A stretch of DNA of 64,000 nucleotides from Cyclobacteriaceae bacterium (GCA_023151255.1 JAKLJG010000006.1:117854-181853); one strand, 5' to 3'. Counted from the stretch's first letter, positions 19,156 through 27,716 are shown. Program-made: numbers and translations. Notes: generated by a model not told the origin, from the letters alone.

Positions 19156-19185
19156 CAAAACTAAGCAGGATTATTCAAGGTTCAA
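19156..19185 (-). promoter_or_regulatory. Promoter of hisS-hutH
   Basis: Minus-strand TTG (19185-19183), 19 nt, then TAGTTTTG (19163-19156) matches the Bacteroidota consensus. Only 4 nt separate the -7 box from the hisS ATG. Confidence 0.6.
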
Positions 19186-19232
19186 GGTTCAGCATTCGCT
19201 GTTCTTGCTCACGCGGCAACTTACCGCCAGAG

Positions 19233-19263
19233 TTGTAAATCCAGAATTTCCTGAGCATTTTTG
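19233..19263 (+). promoter_or_regulatory. Candidate promoter of the 53-aa basic protein
   Basis: TTG (19233-19235), a 20-nt spacer and CATTTTTG (19256-19263, one mismatch to TAnnTTTG) precede the small ORF at 19286. The predicted leader is about 19 nt. Confidence 0.4.
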
Positions 19264-19285
19264 CGCCCGCTAAACACGAAATACC

Positions 19286-19447
19286 ATGGCAGTTACCCGA
19301 TTAAAGCGTAAAAACCGCAAAGACCGTTCGAAAAGTGCCGTCAGGCGCCAAACCCTGAAGATTCAAAACGCCAAGCCGGTTATCAAGAATGTTGATATCG
19401 AAAAAATAAAGGAAGAGTTCAGGGCTAAGAAAGATAAGAAAGGCTAA
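19286..19447 (+). CDS. Small basic protein, 53 aa, function unknown
   Basis: An ATG-to-TAA ORF of 53 codons beginning MAVTRLKRKNRKDRSKS and ending KKDKKG. Twenty of the 53 residues are Lys or Arg, with no Cys and only one aromatic residue (Phe), which suggests a nucleic-acid- or ribosome-associated protein. It occupies most of the gap between hisS and xth, has a plausible promoter upstream, and uses codons like its neighbours. The type is reminiscent of small conserved basic proteins in Cytophagales, but I do not recognise a named family. A chance ORF is possible, although the strong composition argues against it. Confidence 0.6.
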   Translation: MAVTRLKRKNRKDRSKSAVRRQTLKIQNAKPVIKNVDIEKIKEEFRAKKDKKG

Positions 19448-19497
19448 AGCCCCAATCTTTCCTGATGATTCGTAATCCTGGCCTAAGCCGGGATTTT

Positions 19498-19505
19498 TAT
19501 TTTTG
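19498..19505 (+). promoter_or_regulatory. Candidate -7 box for xth
   Basis: TATTTTTG matches TAnnTTTG exactly, 18 nt before the xth ATG. No TTG is present at the proper upstream distance, so support is partial. Confidence 0.35.
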
Positions 19506-19523
19506 TAAACAGTCAATTTCAAC

Positions 19524-20300
19524 ATGCCAACACTTCACCTGGTCTGCTGGAACGTAAACGGTATCCGGTCCATTATAAAAAAAGATTTTCTGAAGGACAT
19601 CAAAACCCTTAATACGGATATGCTGTGCCTGCAGGAAACCAAGGCCTCGGTGGAGGAGGTAAAAAATGTACTGGAATTGCTGCCTGGTTATAAAGGTTTT
19701 GTTAACTCATCGAAAGCACGCCAAGGCTATTCGGGCACGGCCATTATTACCAAAACCGAACCGCTGGTTGTAACCTACGACATGAACCATGCCGAACACG
19801 ACCAGGAAGGCAGGGTGGTTACGGCCGAGTACCCGTGGTTTTACCTGGTAACGGTGTACACACCTAACGCAGGCGAAGGCCTGAAGCGACTGGATTACCG
19901 TGAGCGTTGGGATGAAGAGTTTCGTAAGTACCTGGTTGAACTGCAGCGGAAAAAGCCGGTTGTTGTTTGTGGCGATTTGAATGTTGCGCATCAGCCTATT
20001 GATATTGCCCGGCCAAAAGACAACTACAACAAATCGGCTGGTTACACCCAACGCGAGATTGACGGCTTTCAACGTTTACTTGATGCCGGGTTTGTAGATA
20101 CCTTCCGCCATTTCCACCCCGAAGAGGTAAAGTACACCTACTGGAACTACATGTTTAATGCGCGGGCCCGCAACGTGGGTTGGCGTATTGATTACTTTCT
20201 GGTGAGCAAGGAATTACTTCCTTCGGTAAAGCAGGCCATGATTTATAATGAGTATTTTGGTTCAGACCATTGTCCGGTGGGGTTGAGTCTGGAGGTTTGA
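19524..20300 (+). CDS. xth: Exodeoxyribonuclease III / AP endonuclease
   Basis: A 258-aa endonuclease/exonuclease/phosphatase-fold enzyme that cleaves abasic sites in base-excision repair. Diagnostic segments are WNVNGIRS at the start, CLQETKA (metal-binding Glu), CGDLNVAH (Asp/Asn active site), and the C-terminal GSDHCPVG (catalytic Asp-His). Length and order of motifs are normal for the ExoA/Xth family. It ends 2 bp before the stop of the converging outer-membrane protein gene. Confidence 0.95.
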   Translation: MPTLHLVCWNVNGIRSIIKKDFLKDIKTLNTDMLCLQETKASVEEVKNVLELLPGYKGFVNSSKARQGYSGTAIITKTEPLVVTYDMNHAEHDQEGRVVTAEYPWFYLVTVYTPNAGEGLKRLDYRERWDEEFRKYLVELQRKKPVVVCGDLNVAHQPIDIARPKDNYNKSAGYTQREIDGFQRLLDAGFVDTFRHFHPEEVKYTYWNYMFNARARNVGWRIDYFLVSKELLPSVKQAMIYNEYFGSDHCPVGLSLEV

Positions 20301-20302
20301 TT

Positions 20303-20980
20303 TCAAAGGCCGATGCCCAGGTGCACTCCGAATTTCGGAATAATTCCCTGATAACCCGGATCAGATGCGGCATCAAGGTAATAGGAATCAAAACCGTATT
20401 GCGGCAGTTGGCCTGAGCGTGTAATGTCTGCAAACTGAAGTCCGCCACCCACGTAAATATCCACATAAACAACCTTCCAGAGCGTGCGGTGCCAACCGAG
20501 GGTGAACCCGAATGCAACATTTGAGACGGTTTCCTTGTAATCATAATTAACCACTTTAATGGTGGCCCCGGTGTTTTGGTCGATGGTGAAATAAGCAGAG
20601 TAGCGGTCGGCATTGTAGCTGCCGCCCTGCAGGAATCCTGCAAAATAAATTCCTTGGTAATATTCATGATCCTTTTTACCCACCTGAAATTCCATGGGCA
20701 TGATGTACTTGCGATACTGCACTTCGGCACCGAGGCCGTTGTATCCGTATGCATAATAATCGTAGTCTTCAATTCTGTCGCCAAGCATGCCTGACAGGTA
20801 GATGACCATACTTTTCGAAAAATTCCTGTTGAACCGCTCAATGCCTATTTTCAGTGTGTTCTGGGCGAAGTTTTGCGGGGCCAGCTTGAAAAGCGATCGC
20901 GAACCCGGTACTTGGGAAGAATCCTGCGCATACACGCTCCATCCGACAACGATGAGTAAAATGGCAAGTAAATTTTTCAT
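20303..20980 (-). CDS. Predicted outer-membrane beta-barrel protein, function unknown
   Basis: A 225-aa protein with a clear signal peptide (hydrophobic 3-15, cleavage near VYA/QD). The mature part alternates hydrophobic and polar residues, rich in Tyr and Gly, and ends in a strand with GVHLGIGL. These are features of a small 8-strand outer-membrane barrel resembling the DUF3575 kind. No catalytic motif is visible. It appears monocistronic, between xth and murA. The barrel prediction is by pattern only. Confidence 0.65.
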   Translation of the reverse strand: MKNLLAILLIVVGWSVYAQDSSQVPGSRSLFKLAPQNFAQNTLKIGIERFNRNFSKSMVIYLSGMLGDRIEDYDYYAYGYNGLGAEVQYRKYIMPMEFQVGKKDHEYYQGIYFAGFLQGGSYNADRYSAYFTIDQNTGATIKVVNYDYKETVSNVAFGFTLGWHRTLWKVVYVDIYVGGGLQFADITRSGQLPQYGFDSYYLDAASDPGYQGIIPKFGVHLGIGL

Positions 20981-21045
20981 GTCGACAAGATTTTGTTTCA
21001 GAACGTACCTATGCAGGTTAATTATATAGCAAACGGTGATAAAAA

Positions 21046-22350
21046 TTATACCCGTTCAATGTCGGCCCCTAGTTTCTTCAGGCGTTCATCAATTTTTTCG
21101 TAGCCGCGGTCAATCTGGTCAATGTTCGATATTTCACTTGTTCCATTAGCCGAGAGGGCGGCTATCAGCAAGGCTACTCCTGCACGAATATCAGGCGAAG
21201 CCATTTTAATTCCGCGCAGCGCCTGTTTGCGGTTAAGCCCGATGATAGTTGCACGGTGCGGGTCGCACAAAATAATTTGTGCTCCCATGTCAATCAATTT
21301 ATCCACAAAAAACAGCCGGCTCTCAAACATTTTCTGGTGGATGAGCAGGGTGCCTTTGGCCTGTGTGGCTACCACCAGCACAATGCTTAGCAGGTCGGGT
21401 GTAAAACCGGGCCAGGGTGCATCGGCAATGGTCAGGATGGAACCATCAATAAAGTTTTCTATTTCGTAGCTGCTTTGTGTCGGTATAAAAATATCATCGC
21501 CCCGGAATTCCATCTTTATACCGAGCCGCTTAAACACATCAGGTATAATGCCCAACATATCAATGCGGCAATTTTTAATGGTAAGTTCCGACTGTGTCAT
21601 GGCGGCCAGGCCGATGAAGCTGCCAATCTCAATCATATCGGGTAACAAGGTGTGTTCAGTGCCGCTAAGTTTCGAAACACCTTCAATAGTTAACAGGTTG
21701 GAACCAATGCCACTAATTTTTGCGCCCATTCGGTTGAGCATGAGGCACAGTTGCTGGATGTATGGTTCGCAGGCCGCATTGTAAATGGTGGTCTTGCCGT
21801 TAGCCAGCACCGCGGCCATGATAATGTTGGCCGTGCCGGTAACCGAGGGTTCATCCAGCAGCATGTAACAACCGTTCAGTTGCGCGGCATCGATATGAAA
21901 AAGTTGTTCGTCAGCGTTAAAGTTGAATTTCGCACCCAGTTTTTCAAACCCGAGAAAGTGGGTATCCAGCCGTCTTCTGCCAATTTTATCGCCACCGGGC
22001 TTGGGTAAGCTTGCTTTACCAAAACGCGCCAGGATGGGCCCCAGCAGCATAACCGAGCCGCGCAGCGCTGCTGCTTTTGTTTTATACTCTCCGGTTTCGA
22101 GGAATTTTGTATTGACCGAGGCCGCGGTGATTTGCCACGAGTGGTGGTCCGTTTTTTTAACACTGCACCCCAGGTCGGCCACCAGTTCCAGTAACTTGTT
22201 AACATCACGGATATCAGGCAGGTTGTGCAGGGTAACCGGTTCATTGGTGAGCAAGGCAGCACAGATTACCTGCAGCGCCTCGTTCTTGGCGCCTTGCGGT
22301 ATGATTTCGCCTTTTAGTTTTTTACCGCCATTAATCTTAAAGACACTCAT
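21046..22350 (-). CDS. murA: UDP-N-acetylglucosamine 1-carboxyvinyltransferase
   Basis: A 434-aa EPSP-synthase-fold enzyme transferring enolpyruvate from PEP to UDP-GlcNAc, the first committed step of peptidoglycan synthesis. The N-terminal GAKNEALQ loop (Lys22, Asn23) is present. The residue equivalent to the fosfomycin-target cysteine is Asp121 (PGGDKIGRRR; codon GAT at 21990-21988), as in naturally fosfomycin-insensitive MurA proteins. The gene is 3 bp downstream of a DUF4290 gene, so the two form an operon. Confidence 0.95.
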   Translation of the reverse strand: MSVFKINGGKKLKGEIIPQGAKNEALQVICAALLTNEPVTLHNLPDIRDVNKLLELVADLGCSVKKTDHHSWQITAASVNTKFLETGEYKTKAAALRGSVMLLGPILARFGKASLPKPGGDKIGRRRLDTHFLGFEKLGAKFNFNADEQLFHIDAAQLNGCYMLLDEPSVTGTANIIMAAVLANGKTTIYNAACEPYIQQLCLMLNRMGAKISGIGSNLLTIEGVSKLSGTEHTLLPDMIEIGSFIGLAAMTQSELTIKNCRIDMLGIIPDVFKRLGIKMEFRGDDIFIPTQSSYEIENFIDGSILTIADAPWPGFTPDLLSIVLVVATQAKGTLLIHQKMFESRLFFVDKLIDMGAQIILCDPHRATIIGLNRKQALRGIKMASPDIRAGVALLIAALSANGTSEISNIDQIDRGYEKIDERLKKLGADIERV

Positions 22351-22353
22351 CGG

Positions 22354-23022
22354 TTATTGATTGTCTCTGCGCCTGCGGTTTTTGTTTTTGTGTTTGAATT
22401 TGCGATGCCCCCCTTCGCGTGGGCCGCCATTGCCAAGTGGCTTTAATTGTTTCTTCTCCCTATAAAGTTTTTCAAACAGGTTGTCTTCGCGAACTTTGTC
22501 AAGATCCATATTCAGCTTGCCGTTCGACATAGCGCGCAGATCGTTTACTATTACCGAGTCATCGAGGGTTTCTTTATTCCAGTTACCATAGAATGTTTTC
22601 ATCAGTTTACCCAAGTAGATGGCCGCTTCTTCACGCTCTTTCGGGTCTTGCTTCTTCATTGCCTCCTTTACCAGGTACTCGATGTTTTTGCCGTAGTGTT
22701 TGTACCGGATGTTGGTTTGCGGGTACTCCACTTTCATTGGCTTTTTAAACAACACATCACGCTCGGGTACGGGGTATGGGTTGTTCACGTCCAAATCGAA
22801 ATCGGCAATAATATAAAGGTCATCCCACAGGCGCTGCGGATTTTCGGGCTGGTCTTTCAGGCTGGGGGTGAGTTGTTTTATCAGTTCAATGAGGGTGTAA
22901 GCCAGTTCGGTGCGTTTTTCTTTGTCTTTAACGGTGCGGATGTATTCCACTAATTTCTGAACATTGCGGCCGTATTCTTTTAAAATTATCTGCGGCCGTT
23001 GGGAGTTGTATTCTGCAATCAT
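22354..23022 (-). CDS. DUF4290 domain protein
   Basis: A 222-aa protein of the Bacteroidota family DUF4290, helical and charged, opening with EYNSQRPQIILKEYGRN. The C-terminal 25 residues are very basic (GGHRKFKHKNKNRRRRDNQ), which suggests nucleic-acid or membrane-surface binding. The family has no established role. It is directly upstream of murA, which may link it to cell-wall synthesis or growth. No promoter match is seen in the AT-rich 180-bp region upstream. Confidence 0.8.
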   Translation of the reverse strand: MIAEYNSQRPQIILKEYGRNVQKLVEYIRTVKDKEKRTELAYTLIELIKQLTPSLKDQPENPQRLWDDLYIIADFDLDVNNPYPVPERDVLFKKPMKVEYPQTNIRYKHYGKNIEYLVKEAMKKQDPKEREEAAIYLGKLMKTFYGNWNKETLDDSVIVNDLRAMSNGKLNMDLDKVREDNLFEKLYREKKQLKPLGNGGPREGGHRKFKHKNKNRRRRDNQ

Positions 23023-23201
23023 TTTAAGTCTTGAGATTTTAGTCTTAAGTTTTTGTTTGATTTTTAATTACCTGGAAAACCTTTCGTTATTTTATAAATC
23101 GTAATAGCAAGTTTAACCGACTTCTGCCAAAGTATTAATCCTCGTAATTGTTCATTTAGGGCCTAAAATGAGGTGATGAAGAATTACTGCAAAGCTCAAT
23201 A

Positions 23202-25457
23202 CTAGGCATGTATTCTGAGTTTGGCAAAGCTAAGTAATAAGGTCTTCTCGCCAAAATCGTCAAACTGTATTTTGGCTTTCCGGTCCGCTCCTGATGTATC
23301 GATGGCAATAACTTTTCCGAAGCCGAATTTAGGGTGTTCTACCCTCATACCTGCAGCCAATCCTGCTGTATCACTTGGTATAAAATCAGCCGGGGGTTTA
23401 TAGGTTGATTTTGATTGCGCAATGGTTGTTGTTGATTTACGGATGCCATTTACCAGCGTACGGGCATAATTGCCTGAATTTACCGGAGTTGATTCGATGC
23501 CGGTAAAACGGGTGCTTACTTTAAGGTAGGCAGGGTTTACGTCATCAATAAAACGGCTGGGTTCGCAGTTTTTTAACCGGCCGTACCGATAACGTGTTAG
23601 TGCGTAGGAGAGGAATACCCGCTTTTGTGCGCGGGTAAGGGCTACATAAAAAAGCCTGCGCTCTTCCTCCAGGTCGGCCCGGCTGCTCAGCATCATTTGC
23701 GAGGGGAACAGGTCTTCTTCCATGCCCACAATGTACACGTACTTAAACTCAAGGCCCTTGGCCATGTGGATAGTCATGAGCGTTACTTTCTCAGGGTCGT
23801 TGTCTTTGTCTTCATCCTGGCCGGTTATGAGCGAAACTTCCTGTAAAAAAGCGCCCAGTGATTTATCGGTTTTTTCCGGATCATCAACATATTCCTTAAT
23901 GGCGTTGAGTAATTCCTGAACGTTTTCGTACCGGCTTAATCCTTCTTCGGTTTTATCTTCGTACAGTTCGCGCAGTAATCCCGAGCCTTTGGCTATTTCA
24001 AACGCGGCATCGTAGGCATCCTTGCGGGTGGTTTCGAGCGTGAACCGCTTGATCATCGTTACAAAATTCTCGATAGGCGCAGCGGCCCGCCCTCCGATGA
24101 AGGCATTTGCATTTTGCAGAACCTCCCAGATAGAAATACCATGATCGTTGGCGGCTACGATAATTTTATCTATAGTGGAGTCGCCAATGCCGCGCTTGGG
24201 CAGGTTAATGATACGCCTGAAGGAGGCTTCATCATTTTGATTAAGTGAAAAACGAAGGTAAGCCAGCACATCTTTGATTTCCTTGCGTTGGTAGAAGGAG
24301 AGTCCGCCTACTACTTTGTATTTGATGTTCATTCTGCGCAAGGCTTCTTCTATAGCGCGTGACTGGCTGTTGGTGCGGTACAGAATTACAAAGTCGCTGA
24401 ACCGGAGTTGGTGCTGCATTTTTTCTTCGAAGATGGACGAGGCCACCAGCCGCCCTTCTTCATTATCCGAAACGGCTTTGATGAGTTCAATGAGGTTACC
24501 CTGTTCATTGGCCGTCCAGATGTTTTTAGGTAACTGTGCCTGGTTTTTACGGATAACAGAATTGGCAGCCTCTACAATGTTTTGGGTGGAGCGGTAATTC
24601 TGCTCAAGTTTAAAAATCTTCAGGTCTTCGTAGTCGCGTTCGAAGTTCAGTATATTGGTGATGTCTGCTCCGCGGAAGGCATAGATGCTTTGGGCATCAT
24701 CGCCCACTACGCAGATGTTTTGCCGCATACTGGCCAGCTTGCGGATAATAAAATACTGGCACAGGTTGGTATCCTGGAACTCATCCACCAGCACGTAGTG
24801 AATTTTGTATTGGTATTTGTTCAATACGTCAAGGTGTTCTTTAAAGAGTTTATCGGTATTAAATAGCAGGTCATCAAAATCCATGGCACCTGCTTTAAAA
24901 CACCGCTGGGCATACGTTCGGTAAATAGTACCAAGTTCCGGCCGCATATGGGTGGTATCCTCACCAATTAATTCGGTGTCGGCCAGGTACTGCTGCCAGC
25001 TGATAAGGCGGTTTTTTGCAGCCGAAATGCGGCTGTATACCACATTTGGTTTGTAGGCAGCCTCATCTAAGCCCAGTTCCTTGACAATGTTTTTTATCAG
25101 GGTTTTTGAATCATCGGTGTCGTAAATGGTAAAGTTGTGCGGGTAGCCCAGGTAATGCGCTTCGGCCCGGAGTATGCGGGCAAACACCGAGTGGAAAGTT
25201 CCCATCCAGATGTTGCGAGCATCCGGCCCCACAACCTTTTCAATACGGTTGCGCATTTCCTTGGCCGCTTTGTTGGTGAACGTAAGCGCCATGATATTAA
25301 ACGGATCAACCGCTTTGGCTTTGATGAGATGGGCAATGCGGTACGTGAGCACGCGGGTTTTGCCGGAGCCTGCTCCGGCAATAATCATGGTAGGGCCTTC
25401 GGTGTTTATAACCCCTTCGCGTTGCGCTTCATTTAACTGGTTCAGGTAATCCATCAT
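23202..25457 (-). CDS. pcrA: PcrA/UvrD-type 3'-5' DNA helicase
   Basis: A 751-aa superfamily 1A helicase acting in repair and clearing of replication blocks. The Q-motif region LNEAQREGV, Walker A AGAGSGKT, DEFQDTN (motif II), GDDAQSIYAFRGA (III), QNYRST (IV), IHMAKGLEF (V) and VALTRAQKR (VI) are all intact. The C-terminus carries the Tudor-like PcrA domain (VEHPKFGFGKV), which in relatives contacts RNA polymerase. The two opening ATGs at 25457 and 25454 are equivalent choices. The gene is divergent from tcmP. Confidence 0.95.
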   Translation of the reverse strand: MMDYLNQLNEAQREGVINTEGPTMIIAGAGSGKTRVLTYRIAHLIKAKAVDPFNIMALTFTNKAAKEMRNRIEKVVGPDARNIWMGTFHSVFARILRAEAHYLGYPHNFTIYDTDDSKTLIKNIVKELGLDEAAYKPNVVYSRISAAKNRLISWQQYLADTELIGEDTTHMRPELGTIYRTYAQRCFKAGAMDFDDLLFNTDKLFKEHLDVLNKYQYKIHYVLVDEFQDTNLCQYFIIRKLASMRQNICVVGDDAQSIYAFRGADITNILNFERDYEDLKIFKLEQNYRSTQNIVEAANSVIRKNQAQLPKNIWTANEQGNLIELIKAVSDNEEGRLVASSIFEEKMQHQLRFSDFVILYRTNSQSRAIEEALRRMNIKYKVVGGLSFYQRKEIKDVLAYLRFSLNQNDEASFRRIINLPKRGIGDSTIDKIIVAANDHGISIWEVLQNANAFIGGRAAAPIENFVTMIKRFTLETTRKDAYDAAFEIAKGSGLLRELYEDKTEEGLSRYENVQELLNAIKEYVDDPEKTDKSLGAFLQEVSLITGQDEDKDNDPEKVTLMTIHMAKGLEFKYVYIVGMEEDLFPSQMMLSSRADLEEERRLFYVALTRAQKRVFLSYALTRYRYGRLKNCEPSRFIDDVNPAYLKVSTRFTGIESTPVNSGNYARTLVNGIRKSTTTIAQSKSTYKPPADFIPSDTAGLAAGMRVEHPKFGFGKVIAIDTSGADRKAKIQFDDFGEKTLLLSFAKLRIHA

Positions 25458-25526
25458 TCAATCTGCAAGTTAACGGGCTGCATTAATCTTACGGATGTGC
25501 AACGGATTTTTATTTTTTTGCCAAAG

Positions 25527-25557
25527 TTGATGTTCACAATTTGCCAATGTACTTTTG
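25527..25557 (+). promoter_or_regulatory. Promoter of the tcmP-DUF3109 pair
   Basis: TTG (25527-25529), a 20-nt spacer and TACTTTTG (25550-25557) match the consensus. The -7 box overlaps the first possible TTG start (25555), so translation must begin downstream, at TTG 25573 or later. Confidence 0.6.
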
Positions 25558-25572
25558 TTAAACGATAGTATT

Positions 25573-26424
25573 TTGAATTTTCATTCGTCAGTACTTCCTT
25601 CTTTTCCGGATGACGGCTTCGTAACCACCGCGGCTGAGCCTTGGTTTAAAGTAAAGGTTCAACGCATACAGCAGTACCTGAATGCTTTTATCGCCAACCT
25701 GGCCCCTCATGTTAACGAGGTTATTGTTGTTGATTTATTTGCGGGTAGTGGCCTGTACTCCATCGGCCACCAAAAGGAAAAATTTGCTGCCACGGCCCTG
25801 GCCGTACTGGGTGAGGAGGTGTTGGTTTCAAAGTATATTTTTTGCGAACGTGATCCGGAGAATGCCCGCGTTTTGAAAATCCGTGTAAAGAAGTACTTTA
25901 AAGATCGCACCGTATTTATTTTTGAAGATCCGCTGGATAAACTGCCTGAAAAATTGGCCTACTATGTTCCGAAATCAAAGGCCGGCTACCGGGTGGCTGT
26001 TTTTTGCATCGTTGATTCGTTTTCCATGGAAGTGCCTTTTGCCCTGCTCGATAAATTGCAGCGACTGGGTTTTAGTTTCCTTATCCCATTTACATTTTGT
26101 ATTAATGAACAGCATAATTACCGGTTTTACCTGGAGCATCAACGTGAAAAACTGAGCAGATTTACCGGGGGCTTTCAGGATGCCGATGTGTTGGATAAAA
26201 CCAAAAGTAATCTGGAGTTTTATAAGAGGTTGGTGCAGTTATACCAAAATAACATGGTTGTTATTGGCCTTAATGCTACACTTGCGGCACAAAAACTCGA
26301 TTCCGGACTAATGGAGTTACCCATCTACTACATGGGACTTTTCTCAAAGCACCCGGTATTAAAAAATATTCAGCACGATATTCAGGAAAGCGCCCATCAG
26401 CAAATCAGTTTGTTTCAACTTTAA
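25573..26424 (+). CDS. tcmP: TcmP-like (three-Cys-motif partner) predicted methyltransferase
   Basis: A protein of about 283 aa that resembles the three-Cys-motif partner family. It has an N-terminal FVTTAAEPWFKVK region, the nucleotide-methyltransferase-like VDLFAGSG loop, an acidic CERDPENA segment, and an IVDSFSMEVPF segment where relatives have a DPxG-type motif. TcmP proteins are predicted SAM-binding enzymes of unknown substrate, named for their pairing with a Cys-motif protein. No in-frame ATG exists near the N-terminus, and the preceding promoter overlaps TTG 25555, so TTG 25573 is the most likely start. A DUF3109 cysteine-cluster gene begins 3 bp after the stop. Family assignment is by eye. 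Confidence 0.62.
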   Translation: MNFHSSVLPSFPDDGFVTTAAEPWFKVKVQRIQQYLNAFIANLAPHVNEVIVVDLFAGSGLYSIGHQKEKFAATALAVLGEEVLVSKYIFCERDPENARVLKIRVKKYFKDRTVFIFEDPLDKLPEKLAYYVPKSKAGYRVAVFCIVDSFSMEVPFALLDKLQRLGFSFLIPFTFCINEQHNYRFYLEHQREKLSRFTGGFQDADVLDKTKSNLEFYKRLVQLYQNNMVVIGLNATLAAQKLDSGLMELPIYYMGLFSKHPVLKNIQHDIQESAHQQISLFQL

Positions 26425-26427
26425 GCT

Positions 26428-26997
26428 ATGATACAGGTAGGAGAAGTTTTGGTTTCGGATGATATAAAGGAGAAAGAATTTGTTTGCAACCTTGAGAAGT
26501 GCAAGGGCGCCTGCTGCGTGGAGGGTGATTTTGGTGCGCCCCTGGAGGATGACGAGTTGCCGATACTGCGCGCGATTTATGAGCAGGTCAAGCCATACTT
26601 ATCCGAAGCCGGCATTAAAGCCATTGAACGCCAGGGAACCTATGTGCTGGATGATGACGGGGATTTTTCAACGCCCACCATTGGCGGGCGGGAATGCGCC
26701 TACGCGATTTATGACGAGAAGGGTGTGTTGAAATGCGGCATTGAGCAGGCGTACCTCGATGGAAAGATTAGCTGGAAAAAACCCATCTCCTGCCACCTGT
26801 ACCCTATCCGAATTTCCAAAAAGAAAAACTTCGAAGCAGTTAATTACCATAAATGGAGCATCTGTTCACCGGCCTGTGCGCTGGGTAAGGAACTGCAGGT
26901 GCCGCTGTACAAATTTCTTAAAGAGGCTCTGGTAAGAAAATACGGCCAGGCGTGGTATGATGAACTTATTGATTTAATTGAATCGAAGTCATCTTAA
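26428..26997 (+). CDS. DUF3109 cysteine-cluster protein
   Basis: A 189-aa protein of the DUF3109 family, related to small proteins with zinc/iron-chelating cysteine clusters. The N-terminal cluster is Cys20, Cys25, Cys29 and Cys30 ([11 protein letters not shown]). Further cysteines occur in [21 protein letters not shown] and ICSPAC, enough for a metal centre. No enzymatic motif is recognised. It probably shares a transcript with the TcmP-like gene. The adjacency of a methyltransferase whose relatives partner with a Cys-motif protein and a Cys-cluster protein of a different family is notable. Confidence 0.75.
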   Translation: MIQVGEVLVSDDIKEKEFVCNLEKCKGACCVEGDFGAPLEDDELPILRAIYEQVKPYLSEAGIKAIERQGTYVLDDDGDFSTPTIGGRECAYAIYDEKGVLKCGIEQAYLDGKISWKKPISCHLYPIRISKKKNFEAVNYHKWSICSPACALGKELQVPLYKFLKEALVRKYGQAWYDELIDLIESKSS

Positions 26998-27014
26998 TAG
27001 CGTAAAGATTTATA

Positions 27015-27716
27015 TTACTTTATCAAGATTAGATTAAGATGCTTGTTTCTTCTTTTGTAATACAGAATTAGTCGGTTCTCATTAAAGTAGGTTACTCTGA
27101 AAATCCGGTCGGATATTCCTGGGATATTTGCTGTAACCCAGATTTTATCTCCCTGAAACTCGTAGGAGCTGAGCTGTGCTTTTTTGGTTTCTTTAAAATG
27201 ACGATAATGGGGGCGGTTTGCGTTGTTAGGGAAAGTGATTTTACTGATTAAAGTATAGGGTTCCTCAACTTTAATTTGTTTACTGAAAGCATTCTGATCC
27301 ATTTTAAATGAGGTGTACACAGTACCTAATACTTGCGTGCGTGATGAGCGGAATAAAAACAGATTACCCTCAATTGCTGATTCTTTAATATACACCAAAT
27401 TACCTCCCATCATAGAAGCGGCCATTTTTATTTTTTTTATGGCCCGGTTAACAACATTAGTAACACTCGAAAGTCCTGTGGTACCTGTTGCTTTGGTTGA
27501 GACAAAATCAATTTTTTGAAGTCCCTCGGTTTCAAATTCGTTAAGCGCCAATTCTACAAAAGGCCAATCCTCTGGTCCGTTTAATTTTTTTAGTATAACC
27601 CCGCCAGTATGTACTCCTTCGGGATTTTGTGCTAAAGTTTTTGAAACTAGGATTGGTTGCGAAATGAAAATGATTGAAAACAAAATCAATAACGATCGGC
27701 TTCTATTGTAGCACAT
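27015..27716 (-). CDS. Secreted protein, function unknown
   Basis: A 233-aa protein with a signal peptide (hydrophobic 9-25, likely cleaved after KTLA/Q). I do not recognise a family. The mature part is mixed alpha/beta with a central helical KKIKMAASMMGGN segment and a C-terminal stretch rich in Tyr, Arg and Asn. Codons are more AT-rich than in flanking genes, which may mean recent acquisition or relaxed expression. It stands alone between the DUF3109 gene and accC with no consensus promoter. Confidence 0.6.
   Translation of the reverse strand: MCYNRSRSLLILFSIIFISQPILVSKTLAQNPEGVHTGGVILKKLNGPEDWPFVELALNEFETEGLQKIDFVSTKATGTTGLSSVTNVVNRAIKKIKMAASMMGGNLVYIKESAIEGNLFLFRSSRTQVLGTVYTSFKMDQNAFSKQIKVEEPYTLISKITFPNNANRPHYRHFKETKKAQLSSYEFQGDKIWVTANIPGISDRIFRVTYFNENRLILYYKRRNKHLNLILIK

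Noticed and set aside
20155..20841. 228-aa minus-strand reading frame overlapping the outer-membrane protein and xth
   Set aside because: It overlaps two well-supported genes in another frame, and its Ser/Thr/Pro-rich translation has no recognisable domain.
25555..26997. Type II restriction-modification or defence system
   Set aside because: The methyltransferase-like fold is present, but there is no endonuclease or known defence partner in the vicinity.
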